Shown here: piece after piece, positions 1 to 8,717 of the stretch
How the letters are laid out: each line of letters starts with the position of its first letter
Position numbering within the stretch: the stretch's first letter is position 1
Assembly: GCF_004214895.1 (NCBI RefSeq)
Contig: NZ_CP035952.1
Coordinates: forward strand, 1,808,501-1,872,500
DNA: 64,000 bases
Reading direction: 5' to 3'
DNA from: Pseudomonas tructae
GTDB taxonomy: Bacteria > Pseudomonadota > Gammaproteobacteria > Pseudomonadales > Pseudomonadaceae
Position numbers and translations under genes: made by a program
Notes under the pieces: generated by a model
Told to the model about the DNA's origin: nothing
The model's database searches: none
What the model saw: only the letters and a program-made list of their open reading frames with translations

Positions 1-555
1 GGCCAGCAGCGGGGTGATTTCCGCCGGTTTGATCACCACGGCATTACCGGCGGCCAAGGCCGGGGCGACCTTTTGTGCTTCGCTGGCGATCGGCGAGTTC
101 CACGGGGTGATGGCCGCTACCACACCCATCGGCTCATACACGCTCATGCTGAGGAAGTCGCCGCGTGACGGGGTGATGGTTTCTTCCAGGGTTTCGCAGG
201 CCGCGGCGAAAAACTGGAAAGTACCGGCGGCGCTGGCCACCAGGGCGCGGGTTTCGTTGATCGGCTTGCCGTTGTCCTGGCGCTGCAACTGCGCCAGTTC
301 TTCACCGCGCTGGCGGATCAGCTCGGCGATACGGTACAGCACGGCAGCCCGCTCATGCGGCTTGCGCTGGGCCCAGCCGCTGCTGAGAAACGCCTGGTGG
401 GCACCCTGCACGGCGTCCTCGACATCCTCGAGGCTGGCGGCGTTGAGCCAGGCCACCGGCTCGCCGGTGGCCGGGTAGCGCGTGGCGTAGCGTTCACCGC
501 CGCCCAGGCGCCAGGTGCCGGCGATGCAGATAGGTAGAGTCTGTTCCAGCGTCAT
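1..555 (-). CDS. Aldehyde dehydrogenase (NAD(P)+), C-terminus cut by window edge
   Basis: The visible 185 N-terminal residues belong to the aldehyde dehydrogenase superfamily, which oxidises aldehydes to carboxylates with NAD(P)+ in the cytoplasm. The Rossmann-fold start is recognisable: a conserved TPWNSP segment near residue 150 is followed by a Gly/Ala-rich helix and a KPAEITP motif, whose Lys contacts the cofactor. The catalytic Cys and Glu lie outside the window. The ATG at 555 begins MTLEQTLP and lies 10 nt after the stop of the aspartate-dehydrogenase-family gene, so it is probably the last gene of the 9.6 kb operon. By context it would oxidise the aldehyde made by the upstream TPP-dependent decarboxylase. 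That is inference. Confidence 0.9.
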   Translation of the reverse strand, partial: MTLEQTLPICIAGTWRLGGGERYATRYPATGEPVAWLNAASLEDVEDAVQGAHQAFLSSGWAQRKPHERAAVLYRIAELIRQRGEELAQLQRQDNGKPINETRALVASAAGTFQFFAAACETLEETITPSRGDFLSMSVYEPMGVVAAITPWNSPIASEAQKVAPALAAGNAVVIKPAEITPLLA

Positions 556-565
556 CAAAGTTCCC

Positions 566-1369
566 CTAGATGGAAATGGCATGGGCGTGGTTGCCCAGAG
601 CGCGGACCACGCTGTAGACGGTCAGCGCCGAGGTCTTCGGGTTGGCCTGCAGTGGTTTGCCGCGCAGGCTCATCTCGAAACCGCCGAAGGCACCCCGGGC
701 TTCGAAGTGGTGGACGTTCTCGTCGCTGCGCGGGTCGGCAATCAGCGTTACCCGCGTGCGGTCCAGGCCCAAGCCTGCCAGCGACAGGGTGGCGGCGACG
801 TTGGCGTTCTTCGGGTACAGGCGGGCAGCTTCCCGGGCGCTGCCTTCGAAGATCACCGTGGCCTGGTCGATGGCATCCAGGTCGCAGACCTGCTCGGCCG
901 GGGTGTTCTTCCACGCCCGGGCCGGCTTGCGGCCGGTGTAGTCGACCGAGTCCAGACCGCCGACCTTGGCCGCCGACAGCGCATCGATACCGCCGATGGC
1001 GCCGGGCAGCAGCTCGATGCGCGTATTGCCACGGGCGGCCGCCGCCTCCAGGCGCTCGACCAGGTCCGGCTCCGACAAAGCACCGACCGAGACGATCAGG
1101 CAGGCGATGCCACGTTCCAGCGCCGGCAGCACGTGCTCTTCGATCGCCTTGTGCCCGGCGCACTCCACCAACAGGTCCGGGCGGGCGTCGGCGGGCAGGG
1201 CGGTGAGCACCTGCGGCGGGCGCTTGAAGCTGGCCAGGCGCTGCTCTACCAGGGCTTCGGAGCCGGCCGAGGCAATCACATGCTCGACCCGCAGCTGCGC
1301 ATCGTTCTCCAGCAGTTCCAGCACCGCGACGCCAATGGCGCCGCAGCCGATCATGGTGATATTGAGCAT
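566..1369 (-). CDS. Aspartate dehydrogenase family protein
   Basis: This 267-aa protein has an N-terminal Rossmann motif GCGAIG (residues 8-13) and the C-terminal DUF108-type domain of NadX/L-aspartate dehydrogenases. These enzymes interconvert L-aspartate and iminoaspartate/oxaloacetate with NAD(P). The length matches the family. I chose the ATG at 1369 (MLNITMIGCG) because the upstream in-frame extension is Pro/Lys-rich and lies inside the end of the TPP gene. I recall a P. aeruginosa homologue (PA3505) reported to have aspartate dehydrogenase activity, in a similar cluster. Linkage to a decarboxylase and an aldehyde dehydrogenase suggests oxidation of an amino acid to a 2-oxo acid, but the true substrate could differ from aspartate. 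Confidence 0.88.
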   Translation of the reverse strand: MLNITMIGCGAIGVAVLELLENDAQLRVEHVIASAGSEALVEQRLASFKRPPQVLTALPADARPDLLVECAGHKAIEEHVLPALERGIACLIVSVGALSEPDLVERLEAAAARGNTRIELLPGAIGGIDALSAAKVGGLDSVDYTGRKPARAWKNTPAEQVCDLDAIDQATVIFEGSAREAARLYPKNANVAATLSLAGLGLDRTRVTLIADPRSDENVHHFEARGAFGGFEMSLRGKPLQANPKTSALTVYSVVRALGNHAHAISI

Positions 1370-1379
1370 CTTCAAGTCC

Positions 1380-3062
1380 TCAGGCCGTGGCTTTCTGGGC
1401 TTTGGTTTCGCTGTTGGGCGGGCCGGCGAACTGGGTGGCAAAGCCGCCGACGCTGAGCATGTCGACTTCCAGCAGGAATGGGCCGCCCTGGCTCAGGGCG
1501 CTGTTGAGCACAGGACCGAAGTCCTTGAGGTCGCTGACCAGACCATGACGCAGGCCAATGGATTCGGCGAGCTGGGTGTAGTTCGGGGTGTGCAGCTCGA
1601 CATAGGCGTGGCGGGCGCCATAGATGGCGTCCTGGATGTTGCGGATCACCCCGTAGCGCTGATCGTTCATCAGCAGGATCACCACGTTGACCTTTTCCTG
1701 CACCAGGGTCGCCAGCTCACCCAGGTTGAGGATGAAACCGCCGTCACCGGCCAGGGCGAAGACCTTGCGCTGCGGGTCGGTTTCTGCCGCTGCGACGCCA
1801 GCACCGATGCCCATGGCCAGGCCTTGGCCGATACCGCCACCCAGGGCATGCACGCCAGCCAGTGGGTGGTAGAGGTTGAGCAGGCGGTTGCCCCAGATGC
1901 TGTTGGACAAGGTCACATCACGCACCCAGGAGAAGTTGCGTCCGGTCAGCGCTTGCAACTGCTCGACCATGGCTGAGTAAGGACCCAGGTCGGTCACCAG
2001 CTGGGCGCGGGATTGCGCGCGCACTGCCTTGAGTTCATCGATGAAGCTAGGGTCGATGTTCAGGCGGCCTTGCAGGCGATCCGCCAGACCGTCGAGGGCC
2101 AGCGCCGAGTCGCCGCAGATGAACAGCTCGCTGGAATAGCTGCGGCCTTCGATGGCCGGGTTGGCGTCGATACGCAAAGTGGTGCGTGGCAGCTTCAGGG
2201 CGTACTTGAAGGTCTCGTTGCTGCGCAGCCGCGAGCCGGCCACGACCAGCGCGTCGCAGGTCTGCAGGAAACCTTCGACCAGCTTGTTCTGTGAGAAAGC
2301 ACCCAGGCAACGCTCGTCGTCTTCATTGACCACGCCACGGCCCTGGGTCGAGGTGATCACGCCGACGCCCATGTCCAGCAGGCGCTTGACCTGCGCACCG
2401 GCATGGCGCGCGCCGCCGCCGAGCCAGAGCAGCGGGCGGGTGGCGCAGGCCAGGCGTTCGGCGACCAGGTCAAGGGCTTCGGGTGCCGGCACGGCGACCG
2501 CGATTGGCAGCGGCGAGAGGTCGGTCGGCATAGGGATAAAGGTCGACTGGATGTCGATCGGGATCTCGACGCTGACCGGGCCGGTGGGTGCGGTCAGGGC
2601 AGTCTGCACCGCAAGTTTCATGGTGCTCAGCGCGGTCTCGACGCTGCGCACGCGGAAGGCCGCCTTGGACACCGCCTTGAGCATGGTCAACTGGTCGCGG
2701 GCTTCATGGATGTAGGCGAAATCCTGGTCCAGGTACGGCGTTTCGATCTGCCCGGTGATGTGCACCAGTGGCGTGCCGGCCGTCAGCGCTTCGACCAACG
2801 CCCCGGCAGCATTGCCGGCCGCGGTGCCAGTGGAGGTCAAGCACACGCCCAGGCCACCGGTGGTGCGGGCATAGGCATCGGCCATGTTGGTTGCGCCGGC
2901 TTCACCCCGGGCCATGACGAAGCGGATGTTGCCGCGTACGGCGAAGGCATCGAGGATCGGCATGTTGTGGATCGAGATCACGCCGAAGGCAGCCTTGACC
3001 TCGCATTGTTCAAGGAACGCGGTGATGGCAGCGCCAACGGTGACAGTGTTTTCATTACGCAT
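1380..3062 (-). CDS. Thiamine pyrophosphate-dependent enzyme (acetolactate synthase / 2-oxo acid decarboxylase family)
   Basis: A 560-aa three-domain TPP enzyme of the IlvB/benzoylformate-decarboxylase type. The N-terminal PYR domain carries the cofactor-activating Glu54 in RGEAGAT. The C-terminal PP domain carries the metal/TPP motif GDGGF at about 439, followed by NDQ at about 466. A central FAD/Rossmann-like domain lies between. Such enzymes decarboxylate 2-oxo acids to aldehydes or carboligate them. The ATG at 3062 (MRNENTVT) overlaps the upstream SDR stop by 8 nt and is preferred over an upstream in-frame start. Biosynthetic acetolactate synthase is unlikely, as there is no ilvN-like small subunit nearby. 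A catabolic decarboxylase role fits the neighbouring dehydrogenases. The substrate is unknown. Confidence 0.88.
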   Translation of the reverse strand: MRNENTVTVGAAITAFLEQCEVKAAFGVISIHNMPILDAFAVRGNIRFVMARGEAGATNMADAYARTTGGLGVCLTSTGTAAGNAAGALVEALTAGTPLVHITGQIETPYLDQDFAYIHEARDQLTMLKAVSKAAFRVRSVETALSTMKLAVQTALTAPTGPVSVEIPIDIQSTFIPMPTDLSPLPIAVAVPAPEALDLVAERLACATRPLLWLGGGARHAGAQVKRLLDMGVGVITSTQGRGVVNEDDERCLGAFSQNKLVEGFLQTCDALVVAGSRLRSNETFKYALKLPRTTLRIDANPAIEGRSYSSELFICGDSALALDGLADRLQGRLNIDPSFIDELKAVRAQSRAQLVTDLGPYSAMVEQLQALTGRNFSWVRDVTLSNSIWGNRLLNLYHPLAGVHALGGGIGQGLAMGIGAGVAAAETDPQRKVFALAGDGGFILNLGELATLVQEKVNVVILLMNDQRYGVIRNIQDAIYGARHAYVELHTPNYTQLAESIGLRHGLVSDLKDFGPVLNSALSQGGPFLLEVDMLSVGGFATQFAGPPNSETKAQKATA

Positions 3063-3855
3063 GGCGGGACAGGCCTCCAGAAACATCGATATGGCTGCCA
3101 GTGGTGTAAGCCGACAGGGGCGAAGCCAGGAACAGGATCGCTTGGGCTGCTTCTTTGGGCAGGCCCAGGCGACCCAGGGGAATGTGTTTGCGTTGCGCCA
3201 GTTGCGCGGTCCATTGCGACCAGTCGAGCTCGCGCTCTTCGCGGGCCTCGAAGCGTCGGCGCCACTGGCCGGACTCGACCAGGCCGATGAGGATGCCGTT
3301 GACCCGGATGCCCTGTTCGGCGAACTCGGTGGCCATCGAGCGCACCAGGTTTTTCAGGCCCGCCCGCGCCGCCGAGGTGGCGACCATGTGCGACTCCGGC
3401 TGGCTGGCCAGCAGCGAGTTGACGCAGACGATCGAGGCGCCGGCCTGGCTCTGCAATTGCGCCAGGAAGGCGCGTACCGGGTAGATCACCGAGAAGAATT
3501 TCAGTTGCAGCTCTTCGCTCCAGGCCTCATCAGTGGTGTCGGCGAAGGTCGAGACTCGGCCCTGGCCTGCGTTATTGATCAGCACCCTGGCCGGGCCCAG
3601 CGCGGCCAGGCTGGCAGCGGCGAAGGCCTGCACCGATTGGCTGTCGAGCACGTCGCAGACTTGGGCCAGCAAACGGGCCTGGGGAAAGCGTTCGCGCAAG
3701 CGTGCTTGGGCGCTGTCCAAGCGCTGTTGATTACGGCCACAGAAGGCCACCGCAGCACCGGCTTCGAGCAGTTGCTCGACGCAGGCCAGGCCAATCCCTG
3801 AGGAGCCGCCGGTAACGATCGCGGTGCTGCCGTGCAGTTGATAAAGGTTGCTCAT
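3055..3855 (-). CDS. SDR-family oxidoreductase with altered catalytic Tyr and Lys
   Basis: This 266-aa protein has the SDR Rossmann fold: TGGSSGIG at 15-22, NNAG at about 94-97, and Ser147 at the catalytic-serine position. The expected YxxxK at 160/164 reads TSAAR, so Thr160 replaces the catalytic Tyr and Arg164 replaces the Lys that binds cofactor ribose. Classical hydride-transfer chemistry is therefore doubtful. It may use a variant mechanism, as some divergent SDR subfamilies appear to, or have another role. It is translationally coupled to the TPP enzyme gene (8-nt overlap) and follows the IclR gene directly, so it belongs to the same operon. Confidence 0.85.
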   Translation of the reverse strand: MSNLYQLHGSTAIVTGGSSGIGLACVEQLLEAGAAVAFCGRNQQRLDSAQARLRERFPQARLLAQVCDVLDSQSVQAFAAASLAALGPARVLINNAGQGRVSTFADTTDEAWSEELQLKFFSVIYPVRAFLAQLQSQAGASIVCVNSLLASQPESHMVATSAARAGLKNLVRSMATEFAEQGIRVNGILIGLVESGQWRRRFEAREERELDWSQWTAQLAQRKHIPLGRLGLPKEAAQAILFLASPLSAYTTGSHIDVSGGLSRHA

Positions 3856-3856
3856 C

Positions 3857-4684
3857 TCAATCCCTCATCAGCGCAGTGACGCGACCGTTGCCAGCGTGCG
3901 GGGTGTAGTTGAGCAGGCGCGACAGCTCGTCGGCGCTGCCACGGACATGGCCGAGCAGACCGTCGAAATTGATGTGCGCAACCTGCACCGAGGGAATGGT
4001 CACGCCCATGGCGGCAACCACTCGACCACTGTGATCGCGCACCGGGGCGGCGATGGTCGAGATCGACGACTCGAAGAAGCCTTCGCCGCTGACGTAGCCA
4101 CGCTGACGGTCGCTCTGCACCAGGTCGAACAGCTCCAGCACGGTTTTTGGCGTGCACGGCGAGTGCTGTTCCAGGTGCTCCTCGGGGTACAGCTCGCGCA
4201 GCTCGGCCAGGCTCAGGTCTTCGAGCAGGATGCGCCCCAGCACCGTGGCGTGGGCCGGCAGGCGGGTGCCGACGTTGACCGCGCTGGAGAACACCGACGG
4301 CGGCGACACCTTGGCCACATAAACGATCGAGCGACCGTCGCGCACCACCAGGTTGCTCGGGTAGTTCAGGTGATCGCACAGCCGCGCCAGCAGCGGCTGG
4401 CCCAGTTCGGTCAGCTCCAGCGAAGCCAGGTACTCGAAGCCCAGGCGCAGTACCGACATGCCCAGGCGGTATTCATTGCCGCTGCGGGTGACGAAACCCA
4501 TGGTTTCCAGGGTGGTCAGCAGGCGGAAGATGGTCGAGCGCGGCAGCTCCAGGCGCCGCGCCAGTTCTGGCGCGGTGAGGGTGCGGTTTTGCCGGCTGAA
4601 TTCACAGAGCAGCAACAGGCCGCGCTCAAGGCCGGGGACGATGTACTTGTCCTGGTTGTCTTTCAACAGATCCGAATCATTCAT
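3857..4684 (-). CDS. IclR-family transcriptional regulator
   Basis: A 275-aa regulator with an N-terminal winged helix-turn-helix (LTAPELARRLELPRSTIFRL, about residues 35-54) followed by the effector-binding IclR domain. The ATG at 4684 (MNDSDLLK) overlaps the stop of the hydrolase gene (ATGA arrangement), so a longer in-frame extension is rejected. It sits inside the operon, one base from the next SDR gene, which suggests autoregulation and control of the whole cluster by a pathway metabolite. Members of this family often control aromatic or organic-acid catabolism. A 25-bp palindrome upstream of the first gene (9711-9735) is a candidate operator. Confidence 0.9.
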   Translation of the reverse strand: MNDSDLLKDNQDKYIVPGLERGLLLLCEFSRQNRTLTAPELARRLELPRSTIFRLLTTLETMGFVTRSGNEYRLGMSVLRLGFEYLASLELTELGQPLLARLCDHLNYPSNLVVRDGRSIVYVAKVSPPSVFSSAVNVGTRLPAHATVLGRILLEDLSLAELRELYPEEHLEQHSPCTPKTVLELFDLVQSDRQRGYVSGEGFFESSISTIAAPVRDHSGRVVAAMGVTIPSVQVAHINFDGLLGHVRGSADELSRLLNYTPHAGNGRVTALMRD

Positions 4685-5550
4685 AGCGCAGTACCTGTCA
4701 GAGAGGCTTCGATGGCCCGGGCAAGCAGGCTTGCCACGGCCTCGGGTTGTTCGATCGGGCTGGCGTGGCCGGCCTCGGCAATCAGCTGGAACGGTGCACC
4801 CAACGCAGCCGCCAAGGCCTGGCAGTCGGCGGGCGGGGTAATGCTGTCGGCGGCACCGCAATGGACTTCGCAAGGCACGGTGCTTGCGGCGTAGCGCAGC
4901 AGGTCGTCACCGCACAGCAGCTCGACGGCCTGGCGATAACCCCGGGGCTGCAGGCGCGCCATGTTCCATTGCACCCAGCCCAGGGCCTGGGCACTGGCCG
5001 CAGGCGAGAGCATGTGCGCGCCGCGCTGCTGGGCCATCTGGGCGATGCCCAGTTGTTCGAGGGTGTGCAGGCGTTGGCTGCGCACCTGTTGTGCCTGCTC
5101 GGCGCGCGCTGGGTCGCCATAACCACGGGCCGGGCTGATCAGCACCAGGCGGCGCAGCCGTTGCGGATGCTGGCAGGCCAATGCCGCGGCGCTGAGGGCG
5201 CCGAGGGAATGGCCGACCAGCACGCAGTCATCGATGTTCAGCGCGTCGAGCAATTGCAGCAGGCGCCGGGCATAGTCAGGGGCTTGCGGTGCAGGCGTGG
5301 CCAGCGGGCTTGAGTCGCCATAGCCCGGTGCATCCCAGGCGATCACCCGGGCGTGCGGGCTCAATTGCAACGCCACCTGCAGCCAGGACGCGGCGCCCGA
5401 GCCGATGCCGTGCAGCAGCACGATGGCAGGCCCGTGCCCGGCTTCGCGGATCGCCTGGGCGCCGTCGGCCAGTTGCACCAGGCGCTGGGTAAAGCGCTGT
5501 TGCAACTGGGCCTTGAGGCTTGCGAGCGAGTGGTCGGTGGCGTGCGACAT
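4681..5550 (-). CDS. Alpha/beta hydrolase
   Basis: A 289-aa alpha/beta-hydrolase-fold protein. The oxyanion segment LLHGIGSG lies at about 45-52, the nucleophile elbow GHSLG has Ser115, and a distal catalytic His sits in EAGHASP near the C-terminus. The start at 5550 (MSHATDHS) lies 4 nt from the preceding cupin stop, and the 3' end overlaps the IclR start by 4 nt. In catabolic clusters such enzymes cleave esters, lactones or C-C bonds of beta-diketone or meta-fission type. A cupin immediately upstream makes an oxygenative cleavage followed by hydrolysis conceivable, but this is inference. Confidence 0.88.
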   Translation of the reverse strand: MSHATDHSLASLKAQLQQRFTQRLVQLADGAQAIREAGHGPAIVLLHGIGSGAASWLQVALQLSPHARVIAWDAPGYGDSSPLATPAPQAPDYARRLLQLLDALNIDDCVLVGHSLGALSAAALACQHPQRLRRLVLISPARGYGDPARAEQAQQVRSQRLHTLEQLGIAQMAQQRGAHMLSPAASAQALGWVQWNMARLQPRGYRQAVELLCGDDLLRYAASTVPCEVHCGAADSITPPADCQALAAALGAPFQLIAEAGHASPIEQPEAVASLLARAIEASLTGTAL

Positions 5551-5554
5551 GGGC

Positions 5555-6094
5555 TTAACCGCGCTTGATCGAGGCCAGCGGGTGCGCTGGCGGATAGGTC
5601 GGGGTGACCGGCTTTTTCGCACCGAGCATCACGCACATCAGCGCGTCTTCATCGCCGATGTTGATCTCCTCGCGGTACACGCCCGGCGGTACCGAAATCA
5701 GGTCGCGGTCGGTGAGCACGGTTTCGAAACGCTCGCCGTCCTTTTCGATGATCACCTTGAGCTTGCCGCGCAGCACGAAGAACACTTCCTCGACGTCGGT
5801 ATGAATGTGCGGCGGGCCTTCATGACCGGCGGGGATGACCATGGTCGAGAAGGTGAAGTTCTCCGAGGCGATGGTGTTCATGTCGCTGTTGACCCCGGTG
5901 CCACCGGTGCCGACGTAGCGCATTTGCGCGCGGCGGAACTTGGGGTCGTAGTCGGCCTGGAACTTCAGCGCGTCCCAGTCGTACTTGCGGGTTTCATAGC
6001 GGGCGATGCGGGTCTGCATCCAGCCGGCCAGGTCCGAGCCTGCGGGTTGTTCCCAGGTCTTTGGTGTGTCGTTTTGTACGGATAGGTCAGTCAT
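5555..6094 (-). CDS. Cupin-domain protein
   Basis: A 179-aa single-cupin protein. Motif 1 is clear: PPHIHTDVEEVFFVLRG at 94-110, with His96, His98 and a Glu at 102/103 as metal ligands. Motif 2 reads VPPGVYREEIN, where the usual second-motif His is Arg141. The metal site is therefore incomplete or unusual. The first 60 residues precede the barrel and hold no motif I recognise. It may act as a dioxygenase, isomerase or binding protein. Its position between an SDR and a hydrolase, with 15 and 4 nt spacings, makes it part of the catabolic operon. Confidence 0.85.
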   Translation of the reverse strand: MTDLSVQNDTPKTWEQPAGSDLAGWMQTRIARYETRKYDWDALKFQADYDPKFRRAQMRYVGTGGTGVNSDMNTIASENFTFSTMVIPAGHEGPPHIHTDVEEVFFVLRGKLKVIIEKDGERFETVLTDRDLISVPPGVYREEINIGDEDALMCVMLGAKKPVTPTYPPAHPLASIKRG

Positions 6095-6109
6095 GGGTCT
6101 CTCTCCTGA

Positions 6110-6877
6110 TCAAGGCATGACGAACCCGCCGTTGACCGGCAGGGTTTGTCCAGTGATGAAACGCGACAGGTCGGACAGGGCGAACAGCACGGCGCCACTG
6201 ACGTCCTCGGGCAGTTGCGGGCGCTGAATCGCCCGTTGTTCGGTGTACAGGCGATGGCGCGCCTCGGGCACATAGGCGGTGGCTTCGACCAGCACCAGGC
6301 CGGGGGCGATGGCATTGACGGTGATGTTGTCAGTGCCCAGTTCGCGGGCCAGGCTGCGGGTCATGGCGATGATCGCGCCCTTGCTGGCGACGTAGGCCAG
6401 CAGGTTCGGCGCGCCCCACAGCGGTGTGTCGGAGGCCAGGTTGATTACCGCGCCCTTGCCGCTGGCGCGCAGGGCCGGCAGGCAGGCGCGGGTCATCAGC
6501 CAGGTGCCACGGACGTTGACCTGCATGACCTGGTCCCAGGTGTCGATGTCCAGTTGCTCGCAGGTCTTGCCGCCGGAGTTGGTGATCGAGGCGTTGTTGA
6601 CCAGGCCATCGAGGCCGCCCAGTTCAGCGGTGGCCGCGGCGACGCAGGCCGTGATCGAATCGGGGTTGCCGAGGTCGAGGGTCACGCCGCTCACCTGCAG
6701 GCCTTGTTCGCGCAGCTCGTAGGCTGCCTGCTGGACGCGCTCGGCGAGGATGTCGGCGATCACCACCCGGGCACCAGCCTGGCCAATGGCCTGGGCGAAG
6801 GCATAGCCCAGGCCGCGGGCGCCACCGGTGACCAGCACGCGGCGGCCTTCGAGCATGGCGTTGAATGGGTTCATCAT
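6110..6877 (-). CDS. SDR-family oxidoreductase (intact active site)
   Basis: A 255-aa classical SDR. The cofactor loop TGGARGLG is at 17-24 and NNAS at about 94-97, with Ser149, Tyr162 and Lys166 (YVASK) forming the catalytic set. It predicts NAD(P)-dependent oxidation or reduction of an alcohol/ketone. The start at 6877 (MMNPFNAM) gives a 4-nt ATGA overlap with the ABC permease stop. A much longer in-frame reading through the permease region is spurious. It contrasts with the second SDR of the cluster (3055-3855), whose Tyr and Lys are replaced. Confidence 0.9.
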   Translation of the reverse strand: MMNPFNAMLEGRRVLVTGGARGLGYAFAQAIGQAGARVVIADILAERVQQAAYELREQGLQVSGVTLDLGNPDSITACVAAATAELGGLDGLVNNASITNSGGKTCEQLDIDTWDQVMQVNVRGTWLMTRACLPALRASGKGAVINLASDTPLWGAPNLLAYVASKGAIIAMTRSLARELGTDNITVNAIAPGLVLVEATAYVPEARHRLYTEQRAIQRPQLPEDVSGAVLFALSDLSRFITGQTLPVNGGFVMP

Positions 6878-7650
6878 TGAGTACTCAGCATGGCTTTGGG
6901 CAGGTAGTGCAGAACGCGTTTCTCGGCCCAGACCACTGCGCCGTAGGCCAGCACGCCGATCAAGGTGAGCATGACGATGGCGACGAAGACCCCGGCGGTG
7001 TTGCCCTGGCCTTCCGCGTCGACCAAGAGGAAGCCCAGGCCCTGGTTGCCGCCGACCAGCTCGCCAACGGTGACCCCGATCACCGCCAGGGTCGAGGCGA
7101 TGCGCAGGCCGGAGAACAGTGCGGCCATGGCCGAGGGGAACTCCACCAGGCGAAAGATCTGCCAGCGGCTGGCGTTCATGGTGCGCACCAGGTTGATCAT
7201 GTCCGGGTCCACGGTACGGATCGCCGAGAGCACGTTGATCATCACCGGGAAGAACACGATGAGGATGGCGATGAGGATCTTCGGGTAGATGGTGTAGCCC
7301 AGCCACATCACGAACAGCGGTGCGAAGGCGACTTTCGGGGCGATCTGCAGGGCCAGGATGTACGGCGAGAGCATGGCTTCGGCCGACGGCGACAGGCCCA
7401 GCGACACCCCGATGGCCACCCCCAGCAGGGCGCCGAGGCCAAAGCCGACGATGATCTCGAAGGCGGTGATCAGGGTGTGCTGCAGCAGGCCGCTGGACTG
7501 CCACATGACCACGCTTTCCTGGGCCACACGGCTCAGTGGCGGCATGACGAATTCGGGCATGCCGAGCAGGCCAGGGCCCCACTGCCAGAGCAGCAGGAAC
7601 AGGATCAGCAGGGCGATGCTGCCGAGCACGGAGGTGTTTAGGTTTCTCAT
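6874..7650 (-). CDS. ABC transporter permease, NitT/TauT type
   Basis: A 258-aa inner-membrane permease with about six hydrophobic segments and the BPD_transp_1 region; the EAA-type loop lies around RTMNASRWQIFRLVEFPSAM. It pairs with the periplasmic binding protein and ATPase encoded just upstream to import a small organic anion or related solute. Homologues carry taurine, sulfonates, nitrate, pyrimidine precursors or aromatic acids, so the substrate cannot be read from sequence. The 3' end overlaps the SDR start by 4 nt, which ties uptake to metabolism. Confidence 0.92.
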   Translation of the reverse strand: MRNLNTSVLGSIALLILFLLLWQWGPGLLGMPEFVMPPLSRVAQESVVMWQSSGLLQHTLITAFEIIVGFGLGALLGVAIGVSLGLSPSAEAMLSPYILALQIAPKVAFAPLFVMWLGYTIYPKILIAILIVFFPVMINVLSAIRTVDPDMINLVRTMNASRWQIFRLVEFPSAMAALFSGLRIASTLAVIGVTVGELVGGNQGLGFLLVDAEGQGNTAGVFVAIVMLTLIGVLAYGAVVWAEKRVLHYLPKAMLSTQ

Positions 7651-7679
7651 CGGGCTTATACCTTGTTATGCATCCAGGC

Positions 7680-8678
7680 TTATTGCGCGGCCGTGGTGGT
7701 TTCGATGAACTGGTTGCTGTAGAGCTCGTCGAGCTTGGGTTCCTTGGCGACGATGCCTTCGCTGACGTAGAACGTGCGCACTGCGTCCAGGCGTGCCGGG
7801 TCGATGCGCCCGAGTACGGTCTGGTTGGCGTAGACGTGCTCGACGTACAGGCGCAAGGTTTTTTCCAGCGCCGCTTCCTTGCCGGCATAAGCCGGGACGG
7901 CCTTGGCGAAGGTGGCGGCCGCGGCTTTCGGGTCTTCGATGATGTCGCGCATGCCTTCAAGGGTGGCCTGGACCACACCGCCGACCACCAGCGGCTGGTT
8001 CTGGATCGCCTCGTCCGAGGCGAGGATCGCCTGGGCCATGCTCTCGAAGATCTCGTTTTGTGGAATCAGGCTGATCTTCAAGCCGGCCTCTTCGGCATTC
8101 ACTACCCAGTCCGGCACCCCGGCCATGGCCTGGGCCTTGCTGGCCGAGAACAGCTGCCACACGCCCGACGGGCCGGCGGCCTGGATATCGACATCGGTCT
8201 TGCTCAGGCCGGCTTTGCGCAGCGAGGCGAGCAGGGCGTAGTAGGTGGTGTCGGAGTAGGACATCACGGTCAGGGTCTTGCCCTTGAGGTCCTTGATTGA
8301 CCGGATGTTCTCGCCGGCATTGGTGGCGATCATGGTCACGCCACCGGCGCCGAGCACCGCCACCGCCCGCACCGGAATGCCGTTGGCGCGGACCACGATC
8401 GGGGTGTCGCCGATGGCGCCGCCGAGCATGGCGTTGCCGGCGCCGATCTGCTTGGCGACATCGACCCCGCCCTTGGCGGCGATGAAGGTCAGGTCCAGGT
8501 CCCTGGCACGGTAGTAGCCCTTTTCCTTGGCGATGATCCACGGCGCGAAGGCCGGCGAGTTGGGCGGCGCGGGCAGCAGGTAGGTGACCTTGGTCGGCGC
8601 TGCCTGGGCAGTGAGCGCCAGGCCGAGGCCCAGGGCGATGACTGAAGTCTGTGCCAGGCGTTGCAGGGACTTGCACAT
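7680..8678 (-). CDS. ABC transporter substrate-binding protein, NMT1/SsuA-like
   Basis: A 332-aa exported protein with a clear signal peptide (basic MCKSLQR, hydrophobic core, cleavage after TAQA at about residue 26). The mature protein has the NMT1/THI5/SsuA-like periplasmic fold, starting with KVTYLLPAPPNSPAF and containing a GGVDVAKQIGAGNAMLGG segment that lines the ligand cleft in relatives. It should deliver the imported substrate to the permease. It sits 29 nt upstream of the permease and 39 nt downstream of the ATPase gene. Confidence 0.92.
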   Translation of the reverse strand: MCKSLQRLAQTSVIALGLGLALTAQAAPTKVTYLLPAPPNSPAFAPWIIAKEKGYYRARDLDLTFIAAKGGVDVAKQIGAGNAMLGGAIGDTPIVVRANGIPVRAVAVLGAGGVTMIATNAGENIRSIKDLKGKTLTVMSYSDTTYYALLASLRKAGLSKTDVDIQAAGPSGVWQLFSASKAQAMAGVPDWVVNAEEAGLKISLIPQNEIFESMAQAILASDEAIQNQPLVVGGVVQATLEGMRDIIEDPKAAAATFAKAVPAYAGKEAALEKTLRLYVEHVYANQTVLGRIDPARLDAVRTFYVSEGIVAKEPKLDELYSNQFIETTTAAQ

Positions 8679-8717
8679 GCGTACTCCTGAATCGGTGGAT
8701 GGGCCGGAGGCCGTTGA

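Noticed and set aside
6110..7978. 622-codon minus-strand frame starting inside the binding-protein gene
   Set aside because: Only its last 255 codons (from 6877) form the SDR. The earlier part is out of frame with the permease and binding-protein genes.
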